A DNA stretch of 64,000 nt from Setophaga petechia (Eukaryota; Chordata; Aves; Passeriformes; Parulidae), in NCBI GenBank assembly GCA_024362935.1, contig JANCRA010000009.1, positions 15,879,572-15,943,571 on the forward strand. Direction: 5' to 3'. Shown piece by piece: positions 27,335-40,531 of the stretch; within the stretch, counting starts at the first letter, position 1; each line of letters opens with the position of its first letter. Position numbers and translations under genes: made by a program. Below the pieces are notes generated by a model. The model was not told the DNA's origin. It made no database searches and saw only the letters and a program-made list of their open reading frames with translations.

Positions 27335-30300
27335 CAAAACATCTTTCTCACATCATCAGGTAAGCAAGAGACCCTCATATACCTTTGGTATACAAAAAGA
27401 AATCCTGCCATGAACACCTGCCCCAGAATTCATTTGACTTTGTAAAGGTTTAAGAGAAACAGAAATTAAATTATGATGATTAAACAATAAATAACTATAG
27501 TATTTTTTTATTAAAAAATGACTAGAGGTCATGGAGCAAAGGATGAATAGAAAAGGCAAGAAATGAAGAGGGGGAAAAAAACCCATGAGGGAAAGAGGGG
27601 AAAAAGGAAAATCTTTAACCTGTCAAGGAACTACTGTTTTGAAAGACAAAAAAGCAACCTAGAGGATTCTGTGGGCTTAATTGGCCTTGGTTCTCTGCAG
27701 ATGTCTGCTTTGATCCCTGCTTTTTGAATGTATGTTAACCTTTAAAAGGCAATAGGAGTATATTGACTTTTTGATTAGTCTGAAAGCAGTCTAATTCCCC
27801 AGCCATGCAGCTAGACATTGTAAGAGAGTAAACCACAGGCAGAGCATGCACTAGTCACACAGCAAAAAGAGATTGTCAGCATTTATTTATGGTGCAGTAC
27901 ATGCAATTTCAAACCATATCCTTTCTTTATCAGGAATCTGGATTCCTGGTGACACTGGGCTGGAGTTCTAGAGGTGGAGAGTGAGCAGCAGGCATGGAGC
28001 AATGACTACTGTCAATCCCCACCCATATTCACTTATCTCCCAGTAGCTTGCTGTTTTGAGGTCAGGTGAGTGGGGATGGAAATCAGGATGTTGCTAGAAC
28101 ATGATTACCCAAACTTGAGCATCTTGGTGTTCTGCCTTGTGGTTTTGGCTGCTTGCCAGATGGTTCAAAGGCAAAGAAGGACAAAACAACAGGACTGAGA
28201 TCTCAGTCTCGTTATAAGCCTCATTTCTGTATTTTGTAAAAGCATTTTCTTTGGAACAGCTCCTAAAATTACATCTCCTTGCAAAGAGGAAAAATGAGTT
28301 TCACAGCACATTCCATCAACTGTGTCTATCTTGAGGACACGGAAGTATCAGTATTCAACAGTAAGCTGTGATAGCTCTTACTGAATGTCAAAGAATAGAA
28401 AATACTAATGACTCATTAAATCTTCTTCCCCGATAAGTTTCTGCGTAATGAAAATATAGCAGTTACTTAGTGAAGCTTTAGCACAAAATTCTGATTTGAC
28501 ATAACTTCTATAAATCTTTCAAATGCTGACTGATTTTTCTTTCTAAAATGTCTCGTTTTGCATCACACCTATTGAATTCCTTCATTAAGAGGTGGAATAA
28601 TCACTTCCCACCTGGATGATATTGTCTTCCATATTGCCTTCATTCACTTTGGTATTCTAAGTCTGAACTTCACTGACTTAAACTAAATGAAACATAATGA
28701 GAAAAATTGACTGAAAAACTGCATCCATTTTTCCTTGTCAAACCCATTAGGTGGCCAATGGTTATAATCTATCTCCCAATTTTTGTAGCTCAGTTCAAAA
28801 AAATCATTTTCAAAGGACTATTGCCTCTGGGACTTGCGTGAACTAGGACGCATATTCCGTTTTAGTAAGACCAATGTCAATATCTACATCTCCTATATAC
28901 TGAACACTGAGTCAATTTATTATTTATGCCACAGTATATTTTTAATGCATCAAAATTTAAGAGCAATTATCTCAAAATTTAAAGTAAGGAAGATTTAATA
29001 ATTTTCTATCAAGTGAATCTGGCTCTTTCATTGCAGAAAAACCTACAGGAAAACTTAAGAGTAGCATGAGATACAGCTTAATATTAAAACTGTGCTTTCA
29101 ACTTAACCATGCCAAAACTATTAACTCAAATAAAGGTTTTGTGCCCGTAATAAAAAAAATCACCAGTCTCTTGTGAAAATAGAGAAAAGTTGCCTGATAA
29201 CACTGTAAGAAAACACATAGGGTACAAATGAATTCAGAGAAACATACTATGAAAACATCTGTTTAGAGGCAAGTGTACATGCACAGGAACTCCATTACAG
29301 AAGAATTATTTGGTTGGAATATAAGCAGCCGTTCACAAAGCACCTAATTTTTCCAGGAATTCTGAAGCTTTAAAAAAAAATCTTCAGTGATCATATATTG
29401 TAACTTAAAGACTATAAAATGATAGAGCAATCTGTTCTAATTTGACTTTAAAAGTAACTTGGTTTATTTGGTTTTTCTGTTTATTGCTTAGATGCATTAA
29501 TGAAAATGTAATTTTGGAAGGTCCATCATTTTGCCTCCAATCACTTGGGGATGGCTCAAAATGTGCTGTGCTTTGCTGGCAGCTTGTAACACCTCTGACC
29601 TCTGAAAATAGACAGAAATGTCTATTTTCTGAAACATCCCAAATACTTTCATAACAGCAGAACTACCCGGAAATAACTACAAAATGCTGTAGTAGGCTCT
29701 GCTTTTCTTGGTAACCTTCTTTCTCTGGACAATCACATTCATGCTAAGACAGTCATGAAACACAAGCAAGTCATTCCTAATTGCAGTTCAGGCCTTCTGT
29801 ATGGCATGTGTAATACTGCTGCAGGATCCTTTCTTTTCATGTTTATTAGACTTCCCTCCCAGAGGCCTCTCTTGGTAAGGCCTAGGAGCACTTCATTACT
29901 CAACCATTTCAGGGCTGAGCTCTCATATCTGGAGGGTAGAAAAACCTCACTGAACTACTTTCATATTTCCCTTTCTTCTAACTCTTGGGAAGGAGTTTTC
30001 ATGATACACAACAAAGCTGGGCTTACTGAGCTTGGCTGGGGTGAAGGGGAGTCACTGTGAAATTACAAAATCATGTAATGGAGAAACAAAGAAATCAGAT
30101 CACAAATACTCATTAAGCTCAAATAAGCAACCTATAGGGAATGCTAAAACAATCTAAAGCTAAAACAATCTTGTAATGACCTTTCGGAATATTGAGCAAT
30201 GGCAGTAATGGATCTTAGACTCTTTATGCTTTTTATATTAAGACAATCATTGTGAGAAAATAAAATCATAATTAATCAGATTCTATTGTAAGTTTAATTT

Positions 30301-31045
30301 TCTGTAGATAAATTAATCCATTTATTCTTATTTATGCCTATATTTAAATAATTTTTTCCATGGACTTAATATAAGCTTATAGCTCCAAGATCTTGGATTT
30401 GGAAGCAAGTCTGTTATGTGCCCCAGTGCTGCATCAGGGTGTCTAACTTATACATATTCCGACATCAGAGATGCAGGGCCCAGGAAACCAACCTGGACTG
30501 TGTTCCTCTAATGATGTCTGTGCTAAGGACTCCATGACAGAAAAGCACTAACAATATAAGGCTTTCTTATTCAGACTGTGGGCAATCTGATGACCTCAGA
30601 TTAGAAGAAAAGAGACATTGTGCCATTTTTCTGATACATATTTGAATAATCATAAGCTTTAAGAAAAAAGTCAGTTAAAGGAGGACATTGGAGATGAGTG
30701 TGCAGTGTAGGATAGAAAACCAGAAAAATGTTCAAAACAAGAATTACAGGAGCCAAGGGAAGAACTGTAGGAGATAATAAATATAAATGTAGATACATGG
30801 GGTGCACAGTTATCAAGACTGCTATAAAAAAGAAATCTGAATTTGATGCAGAAGATACAGAGAAGGTTTTGAAGGAAGAAGATATTCAGAAACTTGATAG
30901 CAAGGAAAACACTTAGACTATTTGAAATTCTCCAAGTTTTTAGTGAGTATAAGACAACCATGGATCTTTACCAACTAAGAAAGGATACTTCTTTTAGGTA
31001 AATATGTTGTTGTCATGACTTTCCTGAAAAGAAAAAGTCATAGCA

Positions 31046-31070
31046 TTCCAAGCTAATGATTAGCTTGGAA
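31046..31070. repeat. Short perfect inverted repeat
   Basis: Arms TTCCAAGCTAA and TTAGCTTGGAA (11 bases each) flank a 3-base loop. It could form a small stem in either strand. No function is evident. Confidence 0.8.
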
Positions 31071-32109
31071 GGACTCATTACCTTGTGCCTGATATCAAAC
31101 AAGAACTAGTAACTGGCAGCCATTTCTAATCCTAGTCACATGGTTATGTAAACCATGATTAGCAATTCAGATGAATTTATGAAATACTAGGTTCCAAGCG
31201 GAAAGCCTTTATTCTGCAATTTGAACATTTCCCAGCACAGTGCCTCATTTCTTATGACGAATTTTCATTTCCTCAGACATTACCAAACATGGTGTAGTTG
31301 GCAGGTGTACAATTCCTAAAGAAACGCCATTGATCCCCCATTCCTTCAAAATTAACAGAAAGAAAGTAGTAGTTCTAGAGCATAAATAATCTGCTCTGTT
31401 TTAGATATCTCTGTAAAATGCCTTCACAATACCTGTTGCCTTCCACCAAAAGTGATGAAATGCAGTACAGGTATCTGCACCTAGATGTCCAAATAAATTT
31501 AATCAACTCCACCTGAACACCTACCCAAACAGTTGTAAACCCCTGCGGCCATGCTCCAGCAATATTAGTTTCTGTGTGGGTGGCTTGTGGGAGGATCCCT
31601 TTCCACTTTAGTGAATGACTGAATGAATGATTTTGCTAGCAGAGAGAGGAGGACTCTAAACCTGGATGGACATCTGAGATGCATCTGCTTATTCTGGGAA
31701 CACAGAGGTCCTCTAGCTTTGGACTCAGTTGCATGAATGCAGCCTAAATATGTAAGAGATGAATGGTAACCAGGAGCGTGTGCTGAACCATCAGCTAAAT
31801 CACATGCACCAACAATGAAGAAACAATTTAGAATCAGCAAAAATGTTAGGCAAATGCAGATGAAGGGGTTTTTGTACGTGTTCACTTTTTAGCCCTATTC
31901 CATATGTATAGGAAGCACAGTTGATTTTTAAATAAATAAATCTACTGGGCTTTTTTAAGCTCATTTTGACTTATGCTAAAAATGATCGAGGATAACAATC
32001 AAGGGCAGAACCCCAAAGCCCTGCATTTTTTTGGGGTGCCATTCTTAAATATTGGGAGTATCTGCTGCTCTTGAAGATGTCAGCTGGTGTTTTCTTCAGC
32101 ATGTTTTTC

Positions 32110-32196
32110 TTTAATTTAAATTTAAATAAATTTAATTCATTTAATTTAAATAAAATTATTTAATTTAAATGAATTAAATTATTTAATTTAAATTAA
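32110..32196. repeat. AT-only near-perfect palindrome
   Basis: Roughly 43-base arms made only of A and T mirror each other as an imperfect inverted repeat centred near 32153. It repeats motifs of the type TTTAATTTAAAT. It could extrude as a cruciform or fold in the SGCG pre-mRNA. It may be a degraded simple repeat or small inverted-repeat element. Confidence 0.85.
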
Positions 32197-33438
32197 AAGT
32201 TATTAGCATAGTTTTATTTCTTGAAATAAAACACGTTCCAAGTTAGTTGTGTATTTATGTTGTAAATCTGAAATGTGTGGCAGCAGATGATTCCAGTAAA
32301 GCGCAGTTATGAGATTCTGGATTCCAGGGAATTGTTCAGCATAACAAGCTGGCACTAACACTGTTTATGGCTTAGGGGGGGATCTCTGTGCACAAGCACA
32401 ATTACAAAGCCAGATTTGAATAACAGATGTTTCCAGCTCCCAAGGTTTTGGTTAACAGAATTTTTTTTAATGTAAGCCACATAAAAGAAGTGCTCAAAGT
32501 TCTAGGACAAATGCATTTACATGTTCTCTTAAAAAAAGAACAAAACAGTTCCCAGTTTTAATGGCACTTTGAAAAGGCTCTAAAAGCAATTTAAAACAAC
32601 ATTTATAACATATTCCAAAACAGAGCAGATATGATTATCGCAGTGTACTTAGTTGTTTATTAGTTCTCCATCCATTTTAAATATTGAAGTGTTTTTTCCT
32701 GTTTGCCTACTGTCACTCAATGCAGTCGCTGAAGGAATGAAGACTAAAGATAAGACTAAGACATGATTAAAATAGAAGCCTCTTTCAAGACTGATAGTTG
32801 TGATGAAGAGTGGTAAGAGCTAATTCAAAAGAGGTCTCTGTGATGACCTCAATTTTATGATGTGCTGACTCTCCAGGTAATTAAAAATGACCAAGGCCCC
32901 AGTGAATGTGATTAAATCTGGCACATAACAGATGTTTCCAGCATACCTATCTTTTTCAAATTACTTTAATAATATTATAAAATAACGTCTTGTATTATAA
33001 AATTTTAATCTCATATAATAACAGCACTTGCATCATTGTTGTAAAAAATGGGGTTAGCATTTTCCTTATGAGTAGTTTCATAAAATTACCTTCCAGGCTG
33101 AAATTTGCAATGTCTTTCTTTTATACGTATCTCAAGCAATTTTTAATTTAATATGCTGAAACACAGCAAGATTTCAAGGAACTGGAGTTCTTCAGTAAAT
33201 GCTGTTCACAGTGTCCACATATTCTCCATGAAAACAAACACTCAAGTGAAGAAGCTTTGCTGAAAAGCAGGTCATACCCTTTCTTTCTTGTGATTGTTAG
33301 TACAGTGGCTGAATGTGCCACACTGTCATCAGATTCCTCACAACTGAAGTATGACAACTGTGCACACAGTCCGAGGGAGAGGGGAAAGAGTGAGTAGTGA
33401 TGGTGTACATGTGCAACGCATCTTGGAAAAGCTTCTCT

Positions 33439-33487
33439 ATAGAATTTATGAACCCGGTTGGGCGCCAATAGATAGAATTTATGAACC
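33439..33487. repeat. 16-base direct repeat flanking the PBS-like sequence
   Basis: The sequence ATAGAATTTATGAACC occurs at 33439-33454 and again, identical, at 33472-33487, a period of 33 bases. The spacer contains the primer-binding-site-like sequence. It could be a local tandem duplication at the LTR border. Confidence 0.9.
33453..33467 (-). other. tRNA-Lys-type primer-binding-site-like sequence
   Basis: On the - strand this reads TGGCGCCCAACCGGG. The first 11 bases equal the start of the tRNA-Lys(1,2) primer binding site used by betaretrovirus-like elements. It sits just past the 3' side of the LTR described next, where a retroviral PBS belongs. The last bases diverge from the tRNA match. 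Confidence 0.6.
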
Positions 33488-34020
33488 TTATGTCTCTGGG
33501 TGTGTCTTGCTTGGCTTCTTCTGGCCCTTGCTGCTGAACCAGAGGCGGCAGCTGTGGCCTTTTTCCACAGAGATACCTCTGGCTGGCTGAATGCAGCAGC
33601 TGGGCACTTAGAAAAATCCAGGCAGGGAGGGAACTCAGTTTACCTTTGGTGGAAAAGGTTCCAGCGGCAGTGAAGAGAAAAGGAGCGGATTCTGTTGTAA
33701 GTTAAGTCCAAGGTTTATTGATGCATCGTAGATCACTGTAACAGCTCCAGGATCCAACCCTGGACCGAACTCCCTGATGGAACTGGATACAACAAAAGAC
33801 CCGGCCGCGTGGTCTCGTGTCCTTTTTAAGCCCGGAACCAGGGGGCGGGGAAGAGACAGGTGAAGGCCAACCAGGTGTGAGGAGGGGATGGCCCAGGGGA
33901 GATTGATTGATAGGCAGCTAGGCAGGAGGGCAAAGTGGGATGGGAAATAGGTTCACATTCCAGAGGGGGTTGGGGACAGGAAATGGCGTAACACTGCAAC
34001 ACTCCTCTTAGCAGGAAACA
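33468..34020 (-). mobile_element. Endogenous retrovirus LTR (avian ERVK-like)
   Basis: A - strand LTR of about 530-550 bases. It begins with TG at 34020 or 34001, each time right after a purine run. It has a TATA-like CTTAAAAAGG at 33821-33830 and an AATAAA signal at 33714-33719, about 110 bases further on, as expected for U3-R. A U5-like stretch follows up to the PBS-like sequence. It is GC-richer than the surrounding intron. A clear CA at the 3' border was not found, so that end is approximate. Assignment to ERVK rests only on the Lys-type PBS. It is an old, non-coding copy in SGCG intron 6, in the same orientation as SGCG, and could offer an alternative promoter or poly(A) site. Confidence 0.68.
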
Positions 34021-34450
34021 CTCCCTTTTCCCAGTGTTTCTCACACCCACCTCCTTGTGGTGGTGTCTCCTGTTTCCTGCCTCCTCCTCAGTTCTCTTGA
34101 TATTTGTGCAGAAATGTATGTAGGTGAAAGATAATGTAAGGCATGATCTGCTCAACTCAGTATTACAGCTTGGATCAGTGACAGCACAATCAGGCTTACA
34201 AACAGGGCTCCAGGTGGTCACCTGCAAGGTGGTGTCTAAAACTGTGACAATCACTAACAAAGTTTTCACAGTGGCTCGTGCTCTGGTGGAATGTGCTGTA
34301 ATCACTGGTGACAAGTTCACTGTAGCAAACTCACTGAGCAATCTGACATTGTCAGGGACCCAGTTCAACAGGTGCATTAATCATCACAGCTTTGCTCTCT
34401 GTGCCACTGACACAAGCTGCCATGGAAAATACTTAAATGGCTGCCCCATG
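34021..34450 (-). other. Possible ERV internal remnant next to the LTR, unidentified
   Basis: The purine run GGGAAAAGGGAG at 34021-34032 (- strand) borders the LTR like a polypurine tract. Beyond it lies sequence open in both directions: a 183-codon frame on - (33826-34377, running into the LTR) and a 124-codon frame on + (34124-34498). Neither resembles a retroviral protein or any other I know. If the purine run is a true polypurine tract, this is the 3' internal part of a defective element. The coding status is unproven. Confidence 0.35.
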
Positions 34451-37400
34451 TTTCTACTTCTACAGCAGAAAAAACTTTTATTGGTTTTAATGTGTTGAGT
34501 GACATCTCTGAAAAACTGAGGCTTTAGGAAAGACATCAGCCATGTGACTGGAGGAAGTGAAAGTCATTTATGACAGTGCTTGCAAAATTCTTTTCACTAA
34601 CATTTACAGGTAAAATCACTGCTTACAAGACAACCAGATGCGATGTAATACACAAGACTTTGCTAAAAGAGTTTTTTTAAAATATCCAAGTCAGAAATGC
34701 TTCTGAAAAGATGATCAACATGATGCCCTGTACTATCCAATCCTTCTAAATGACATCTTTTTACACATTTCAGTCCATCAGATGAATAGAAATAAATTCT
34801 TTAAAGCTTTCAAAATACATATTTTATGGTGTTCTTAGTTAACCTGATTACGAAAAGTATAGGAATGCAAATTTATATCCATCAAATTAAGGCCAGGGCT
34901 CATAAAATCACACTGCAGTAGAAATATCTCACTAGTGAGGGAGCAGAGGTGCCTTGCAAACACTGAATCATAACCTTATTCCTACTTTCTATTATGTAAT
35001 TCATTCTCTTCTGACTGACTGGGCTTTTGATTTTCATAATGAATGCAAATCAAAATGACTTTACGTCAATTGGTTAGATGGTATTTTTAAGCAATTAGCA
35101 TGCAAGCATTAGTATTACAAATATGATTAAACAATTATTTGGCAAATGCTTTTCCACTGGTTGCCTCCTATACATTTCTCTACATTTTCTTCATAATTCT
35201 TACTCATACAGCCATAAAACTCGACAAATTCAGTTTCCAGCTTTTCCTCTTATTACATAGTTTAACCATAGCAAATACTTAAGTGCAAAAGGAAAAAATA
35301 ATATCAATGGGGACTGAAAAGATAAAAATAAGACTTCAGAAAGAATCTGAGAGAAGTAGAAACCGTAACTACATCAGTAGTTATTGGATGCCACAGAACA
35401 GATGTAAAATTCAAGGGTATATGTCAATTATGAATATATAGACAGGGAAAAGTACAGTACAGTACATTAGTACAGTAATCTAGCCTAACCAGATACCTAG
35501 AAACCATACAATTGGCCTTCAAATTATCAATATTCTGTAACATGTCAGTCACATACCTGTATATATATATTTTTATACTTTTAAGTGTTGGACAGATATT
35601 TCAGTTAAATATAAAACAATGCTTCCTTAGTTACACATTTGAAGTTTTATTTAATACCAATATTAAACATTTGTTTAGAATACATCAGTTTCCCTGAGGA
35701 ATATTGAAATATTTTCAGTATACACCCATAAACCATTAAATATACCCATATTCTGGTAACAAATATCTCTCTCTATAATATAATCATACTCTGCAAAAGC
35801 TGACTCTCTGGAACAGTGATATCATTCTTGCTATAGAGCTTCCCAAAATCAAGAATAGTGGAATGATGTAGATCATTCTGAACTTGGATGTAAACCCTCA
35901 GTTATAGGACAGTCTGAATACCACAAGCTGAGTGCACTAAAAGTGATTTCCCACAAGATTTGTGCTCAGAAGGCACAGTTGTTGGCAGTCAGACAGCCAT
36001 ACACAGCAAATATGAGAACAAAGATAGTACTAATTTGTAAGCGCTATATTCATTATTCATAGTATACAGTTAGTTGATAAATGGAAAAATGCCACATTTG
36101 TAAGCACATTTTTTTTAAGTTTGGGAAATGCAAATGCTCAGCTCAGAAACATTGTTTTCAGATTTAAAGAGTTTTGCTGATCCATTGTTTTCCCTTAGAA
36201 AACCACAAGCCATGTAGACCACAAGAAGCAAACGGTAAAAAAATGACACAACTATGTATGAACTCCATGTTATTCTTTGGATACAAAAATTTAGGAGGAA
36301 TACAGGAATAGGCTATATAATATTCTAAGCTGTTTTAAGTTATCAGAAAAATATATTAGCATCAGACTGGAAAAATGTCTAAAATTAGACACCAGTTTTC
36401 ATAGAGAATATTATTTGATAACAGTGGATATAAAAAGGTATGTGTGCTGGCATGAACCTCGGGATAGTATCAGAGGAGGCTATTTCCAGTGCTTAACATG
36501 GAATCTGGGGAAAAGATGGCTTTTAGGGAACTGATATAAATGTCTCTGTCTACAGCATCTAGTTCCAGTAGTTGCTGTTACAGATTTTTGACCTACATTT
36601 TGGGTCACAAGGTATGTGTCTGAACATGAGCTTCCCTGATTCTGTTTAAATTCAGGTTTTTCTGGGAAGGAAGATGTTAAATCTCTCTTTTCCATTAAAT
36701 CTTTGCTGTGATCCAGTTCTAGGTGTCAGCTAAATAAATTCTTAGGAAGCACCAGGAGACCTGACTGAGGCAAGTTCTCAAGATGCCAAATAGATACCAA
36801 AGTCCAAGGCCTCACAAAGAGCCATGGAAAAGGCTACAAAATAGCTCGGCAGGAACAAAGAGCTGGATCATAGCAATCACAGACATATTTCTGCTCTCTC
36901 TATGACAATTGGCTGTTTTCAACCAGGTGCCTCCTCAATGGTATTTGTCAGGGAAGGATATTTCCTGGATATATCCAAACCTCCCTGTTGACTCTCAACA
37001 CTTCTTTGAGATATCTGTTGGACACTTCCTACATGCAAGGCCCCATTTTTAGGTCTCCACCTGGTTCTAAAGTCTTAATAAATTTTGTAAATGAAAACTA
37101 TGGATCTTACTTGCATATAGGAAGTCCATTAAAGGAATTAAAAAGTAGGCAAGGCTATTTTAAACTTAGGAAAGCCACAATCTTGAAATGTAGGTTTTGT
37201 TGTTTTAATTCTTCCTACCAGCTGGAAGTAAGTGCGAGCACATCTCGTTTTCTTTATGAGTGAGTCAAAAATTCTATCTTTTAGGCTGAAAAGGACTCTA
37301 TAATTTTCCTTCAAATTGCAAATGAAAAGACAGTCACTGACCACAGTATAATTGCACTGCTCTGTCTCAATAAGTTAGCTATAAAAAGACACGTTTGTTC

Positions 37401-38299
37401 CAACACACACATCTCTTTGTTTCCAAAAAAGCAGTCTATCTTGAAATTCGGCATTTGGACAAGAAAGCCAGCAGAATGTGTAATTCAAAGGCCATTTGTG
37501 TCAGCTTTGTTTGAAATCCTTCTCTAAATCTGAATGACAGAGAAAGAATGTGGCCCCCATTCATATGACACGAGCTGAAAAATGACGAGCATTAACAGCT
37601 TTCCAGTCATCTCCTTGAAATCTGCAACTCAATTTGTAGTGGACAGGGTTTCTCAAAACACTATTCCCCACATTTAATGCTGCAAATCATGGCACCTTAT
37701 AACACATTCATCCAGCATATCACATTCACATGGCATAGCACAACCACTGAAGGAAAAATAAAGGAAAAATAGCAGAAGATTAATAGATGGTGAAAGTGTG
37801 GAGATAAGGCTGAAGGTAAGCAAATATATTAATTATAACTGTGCTCACTACACTAATCTGGAAAGGAAGCATCTTCAAATCTGAAATAGGAAAGTCATAC
37901 TTAAAATTGCATTTTAAATTTTCATATTGAAATACTTTTTAGTGGGTAGGTACCTTTATTTAACCGTGCGGAATGAAACAGAATATTTGTGAAGCATTAT
38001 ATAATTTTTTTGGTAAATTTGTCTGAACTCCTTCACAACAGAATGCATGAATTTTGCTTATGCTGACATTTAAGGTTACCCTTGAAAGTAACCTTTTTCC
38101 AGCTTGACAAAATGGTCTTCTCTGCCTACATCTTCATTTACCATCTGCACTGCAGACCAGTACATTTCCTTCTTAAACCTTCCCAGAATCCCTTCATGAA
38201 AAAATGAAATCATTGCCATCTCTGCTTTCAAACTTGACACTGATTATGACAGAAAAAGAAAATAAATTAAAGGACCGAGGCATCGTGAACTTCTCTGGG

Positions 38300-38582
38300 T
38301 AAAGGCCTACCAGGAGAGGAGAGAAAAGAGGGATATTTTACAAGGGCATGAAGTGATAGAGCAAGGAGGAAAGATTTAGATTAGATACTAGGGAAAAATC
38401 ATTTGCTGTGAGGATAGTAGGGCACTGGAATAGGATGCCCAGAGAAGCTGTGGATGGTGGAGGTGTCCAAGGCCAGGTTGGGTGGGACTCTGAACAACTT
38501 GGTCTGGTGGGAGGTGCCCATGGCAGGAAGGGTTGGACCTTGATGATCTTTAAGGTCCCTTCCAGCCCAAGCTATTCTATGC
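38300..38582 (+). mobile_element. CR1 3' end fragment
   Basis: The order of motifs matches the CR1 3' region: TTTTACAAGGGCATGAAGTG, AGATTTAGATTAGATAC, GATGCCCAGAGAAGCTGTGG, GGTTGGACCTTGATGATCTT and a CTATTCTATG tail. It is about 280 bases, antisense to SGCG and truncated at the 5' side. The start is approximate. Confidence 0.9.
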
Positions 38583-40458
38583 TGGCACAAGTGAGTGGTG
38601 CATGCATTGCACAGCCTAATGCCCACAAAATCAGTTTTCTTGGGGTTAAGCTGACTCAGTTTCTAGCACAGGTGTTTAGCAGCTCTGGATTCATGTCAAA
38701 TACAGTCACAAGTGTGTCAGTGGCCCTATTGCTAGTTCACTGACATCACAATAATTACTAACAAACTTCTGTTAATTCTGGAGAAGTCTGTACTTCCCCC
38801 TATTTTAAGTTAATCGAAGACAGAACTGAGTGGGATTTTATGTATTACATTTGAGCTCTGCTAACAAATAGCAACATTCCAGATCAAAATAGTTGTTTAT
38901 AGTTGACATGGTAAGAAACACTAAAGAGGTAAGCTGTGAGGTAAATTCATTCATGGAGGAGAACTTTAGGAACACTTTGAATTAAGTTCACTGTTTTCCT
39001 TCCTACTGTTATTCTATTTGAAAAAGAGGCAGAAAAATTTTACTAACAATAGATGTATATAGTCAGGAACATTGCAACTGTTAAACAAAAGTGCAAACAA
39101 GAACTTATAATGTAACAGTTTATAAGAGACGTAGAATAAAACTGTATTAACCCTATTAAAATATTAACTGATTATGAATTTGAAGTAATGTAACAACCAT
39201 GGAAAATAATAGATACATATCCAATCAAAATTTGCAGAGAGCTTCTTGATTTTGCAATTAAGAAATTTGATTTCCTACTTCACTGTAGTTGAGATCATCA
39301 CAGAAAATGTCAAATTTACAACATAATGAATCCACTTCCTACAAAACCAGACAATGTACTTTTAAAATGCAAATATTGCTCAAAGTCTCTCACATCCAAA
39401 CTCCACCATAACAGAAGAAACACATTTTTGAAAGTAGACATCAATATGTTAAAGATTATGCCTTGAAATCCTACTGTCTTCAAATGCAAGCACAAGGTAA
39501 AGTAAATCTTAAATATAAATGAGATAATCAAAATAATTATCTTAAAAGTCTCCCTCTCATTTGTCATTCTCAATTTGAAAATTCAATCAACAGCATATAG
39601 ACAGTGTTTTTGAAAGCTTTCATCAGCCTCCACTACTCTCTAGTAGTTATCCCTATTGGAGAGGAAAACTAAAAAGAGAAATTATGACAAAAAAGTAGCA
39701 AACTGCCAAGGTATGAAAGGACAGAAACACAATTGTTAAAGACATCCTCTTTCATTTCAAACCTTTCTTTGAACTGGCATATAAATGAAAGATAACATGT
39801 TCATGAAGAGATTATAATTTGACTTTATTACCTCATCATAACCAGCATATTATAAACTAATTTGGGATACTCAAAATTAAATAGAATAATGCACAAAAAA
39901 AGCCTATCCTTGAATTAAGGAGCTCTGAAACATACAAAGTACTTAATTATGATTTTCTCAGCCCAAACTGCTTTTTAGCAATTTTAATGGCTTTTTCTTG
40001 ATTTCACTTCTTTTCACCATTGTCTCTGAGGTCGCCCCAACCAATTTTTAATTCTCTTCATACATTAGAGCTTCATGCATTTCCAAACTTTTCTTCTTAG
40101 TCTGCTTCCTCAGATACCAGTTTTCAAAAACCTTGACTAATTACAGGTTGATGACCCACTATGGACAAGCAACTTATATTATAACTAAGTAGAAAAAGTC
40201 GTATTTCAAAGTCTTTCAAAACTGCAAAATAGAAGTTTATAGAAAATCTTTCCACAGGGGTTTTAAATATATTCGCCATCAGCAACAAACAGTTCATAGT
40301 ATAATTCAAAATTGCAGAACAATATATATGATTTTCCTTCGAAATAATAACTTGTCACAAAAAAAGTTTTTTTTTTTTGTTGAAAATCATGTGTTCAAAA
40401 AATGTAAATATTTATAGAAAATAACATTTACTTATTACATTTATGTATAAATTCTTAC

Positions 40459-40531
40459 CTAAGCTGTTTAAAAGCTTCTGCTTTCACAAGTGGTGTTTCT
40501 ACAGAATGTTCAAAAAGTGCCCCTTCAGGCC
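40459..40531 (-). CDS. SGCG: Gamma-sarcoglycan, internal exon (human exon 6)
   Basis: A 73-base exon with a strong acceptor (a T-run then GCAG) before 40531 and donor GTAAGAA after 40459. It enters in phase 1 and leaves in phase 2. The peptide is [20 protein letters not shown] and then FKQL, completed as R in the next exon. It belongs to the extracellular domain. Human has VRADPFQDLR at the end, so this short stretch is among the less conserved parts of the protein. Confidence 0.97.

Larger units (their letters stand above)
22855..40458 (-). other. SGCG: SGCG intron 6
   Basis: A 17.6 kb intron, the largest in this part of the gene. It holds CR1 tails at 24338-24397, 27192-27334 and 38300-38582, the LTR and its neighbour at 33.44-34.45 kb, an AT-rich palindrome at 32110-32196 and smaller inverted repeats (31046-31070 and about 23053-23079). 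The remainder is ordinary AT-rich intron. Open frames are short and unlike known proteins. Confidence 0.85.

Noticed and set aside
29755..30060. 101-codon + strand frame in SGCG intron 6
   Set aside because: No known domain and no splice or promoter context; the length is within what an intron of this size gives by chance.
33439..33487. The 16-base direct repeat as a target-site duplication of the LTR
   Set aside because: Retroviral target duplications are 4-6 bases and lie at the two outer ends of the element; these copies are 33 bases apart at one border only.
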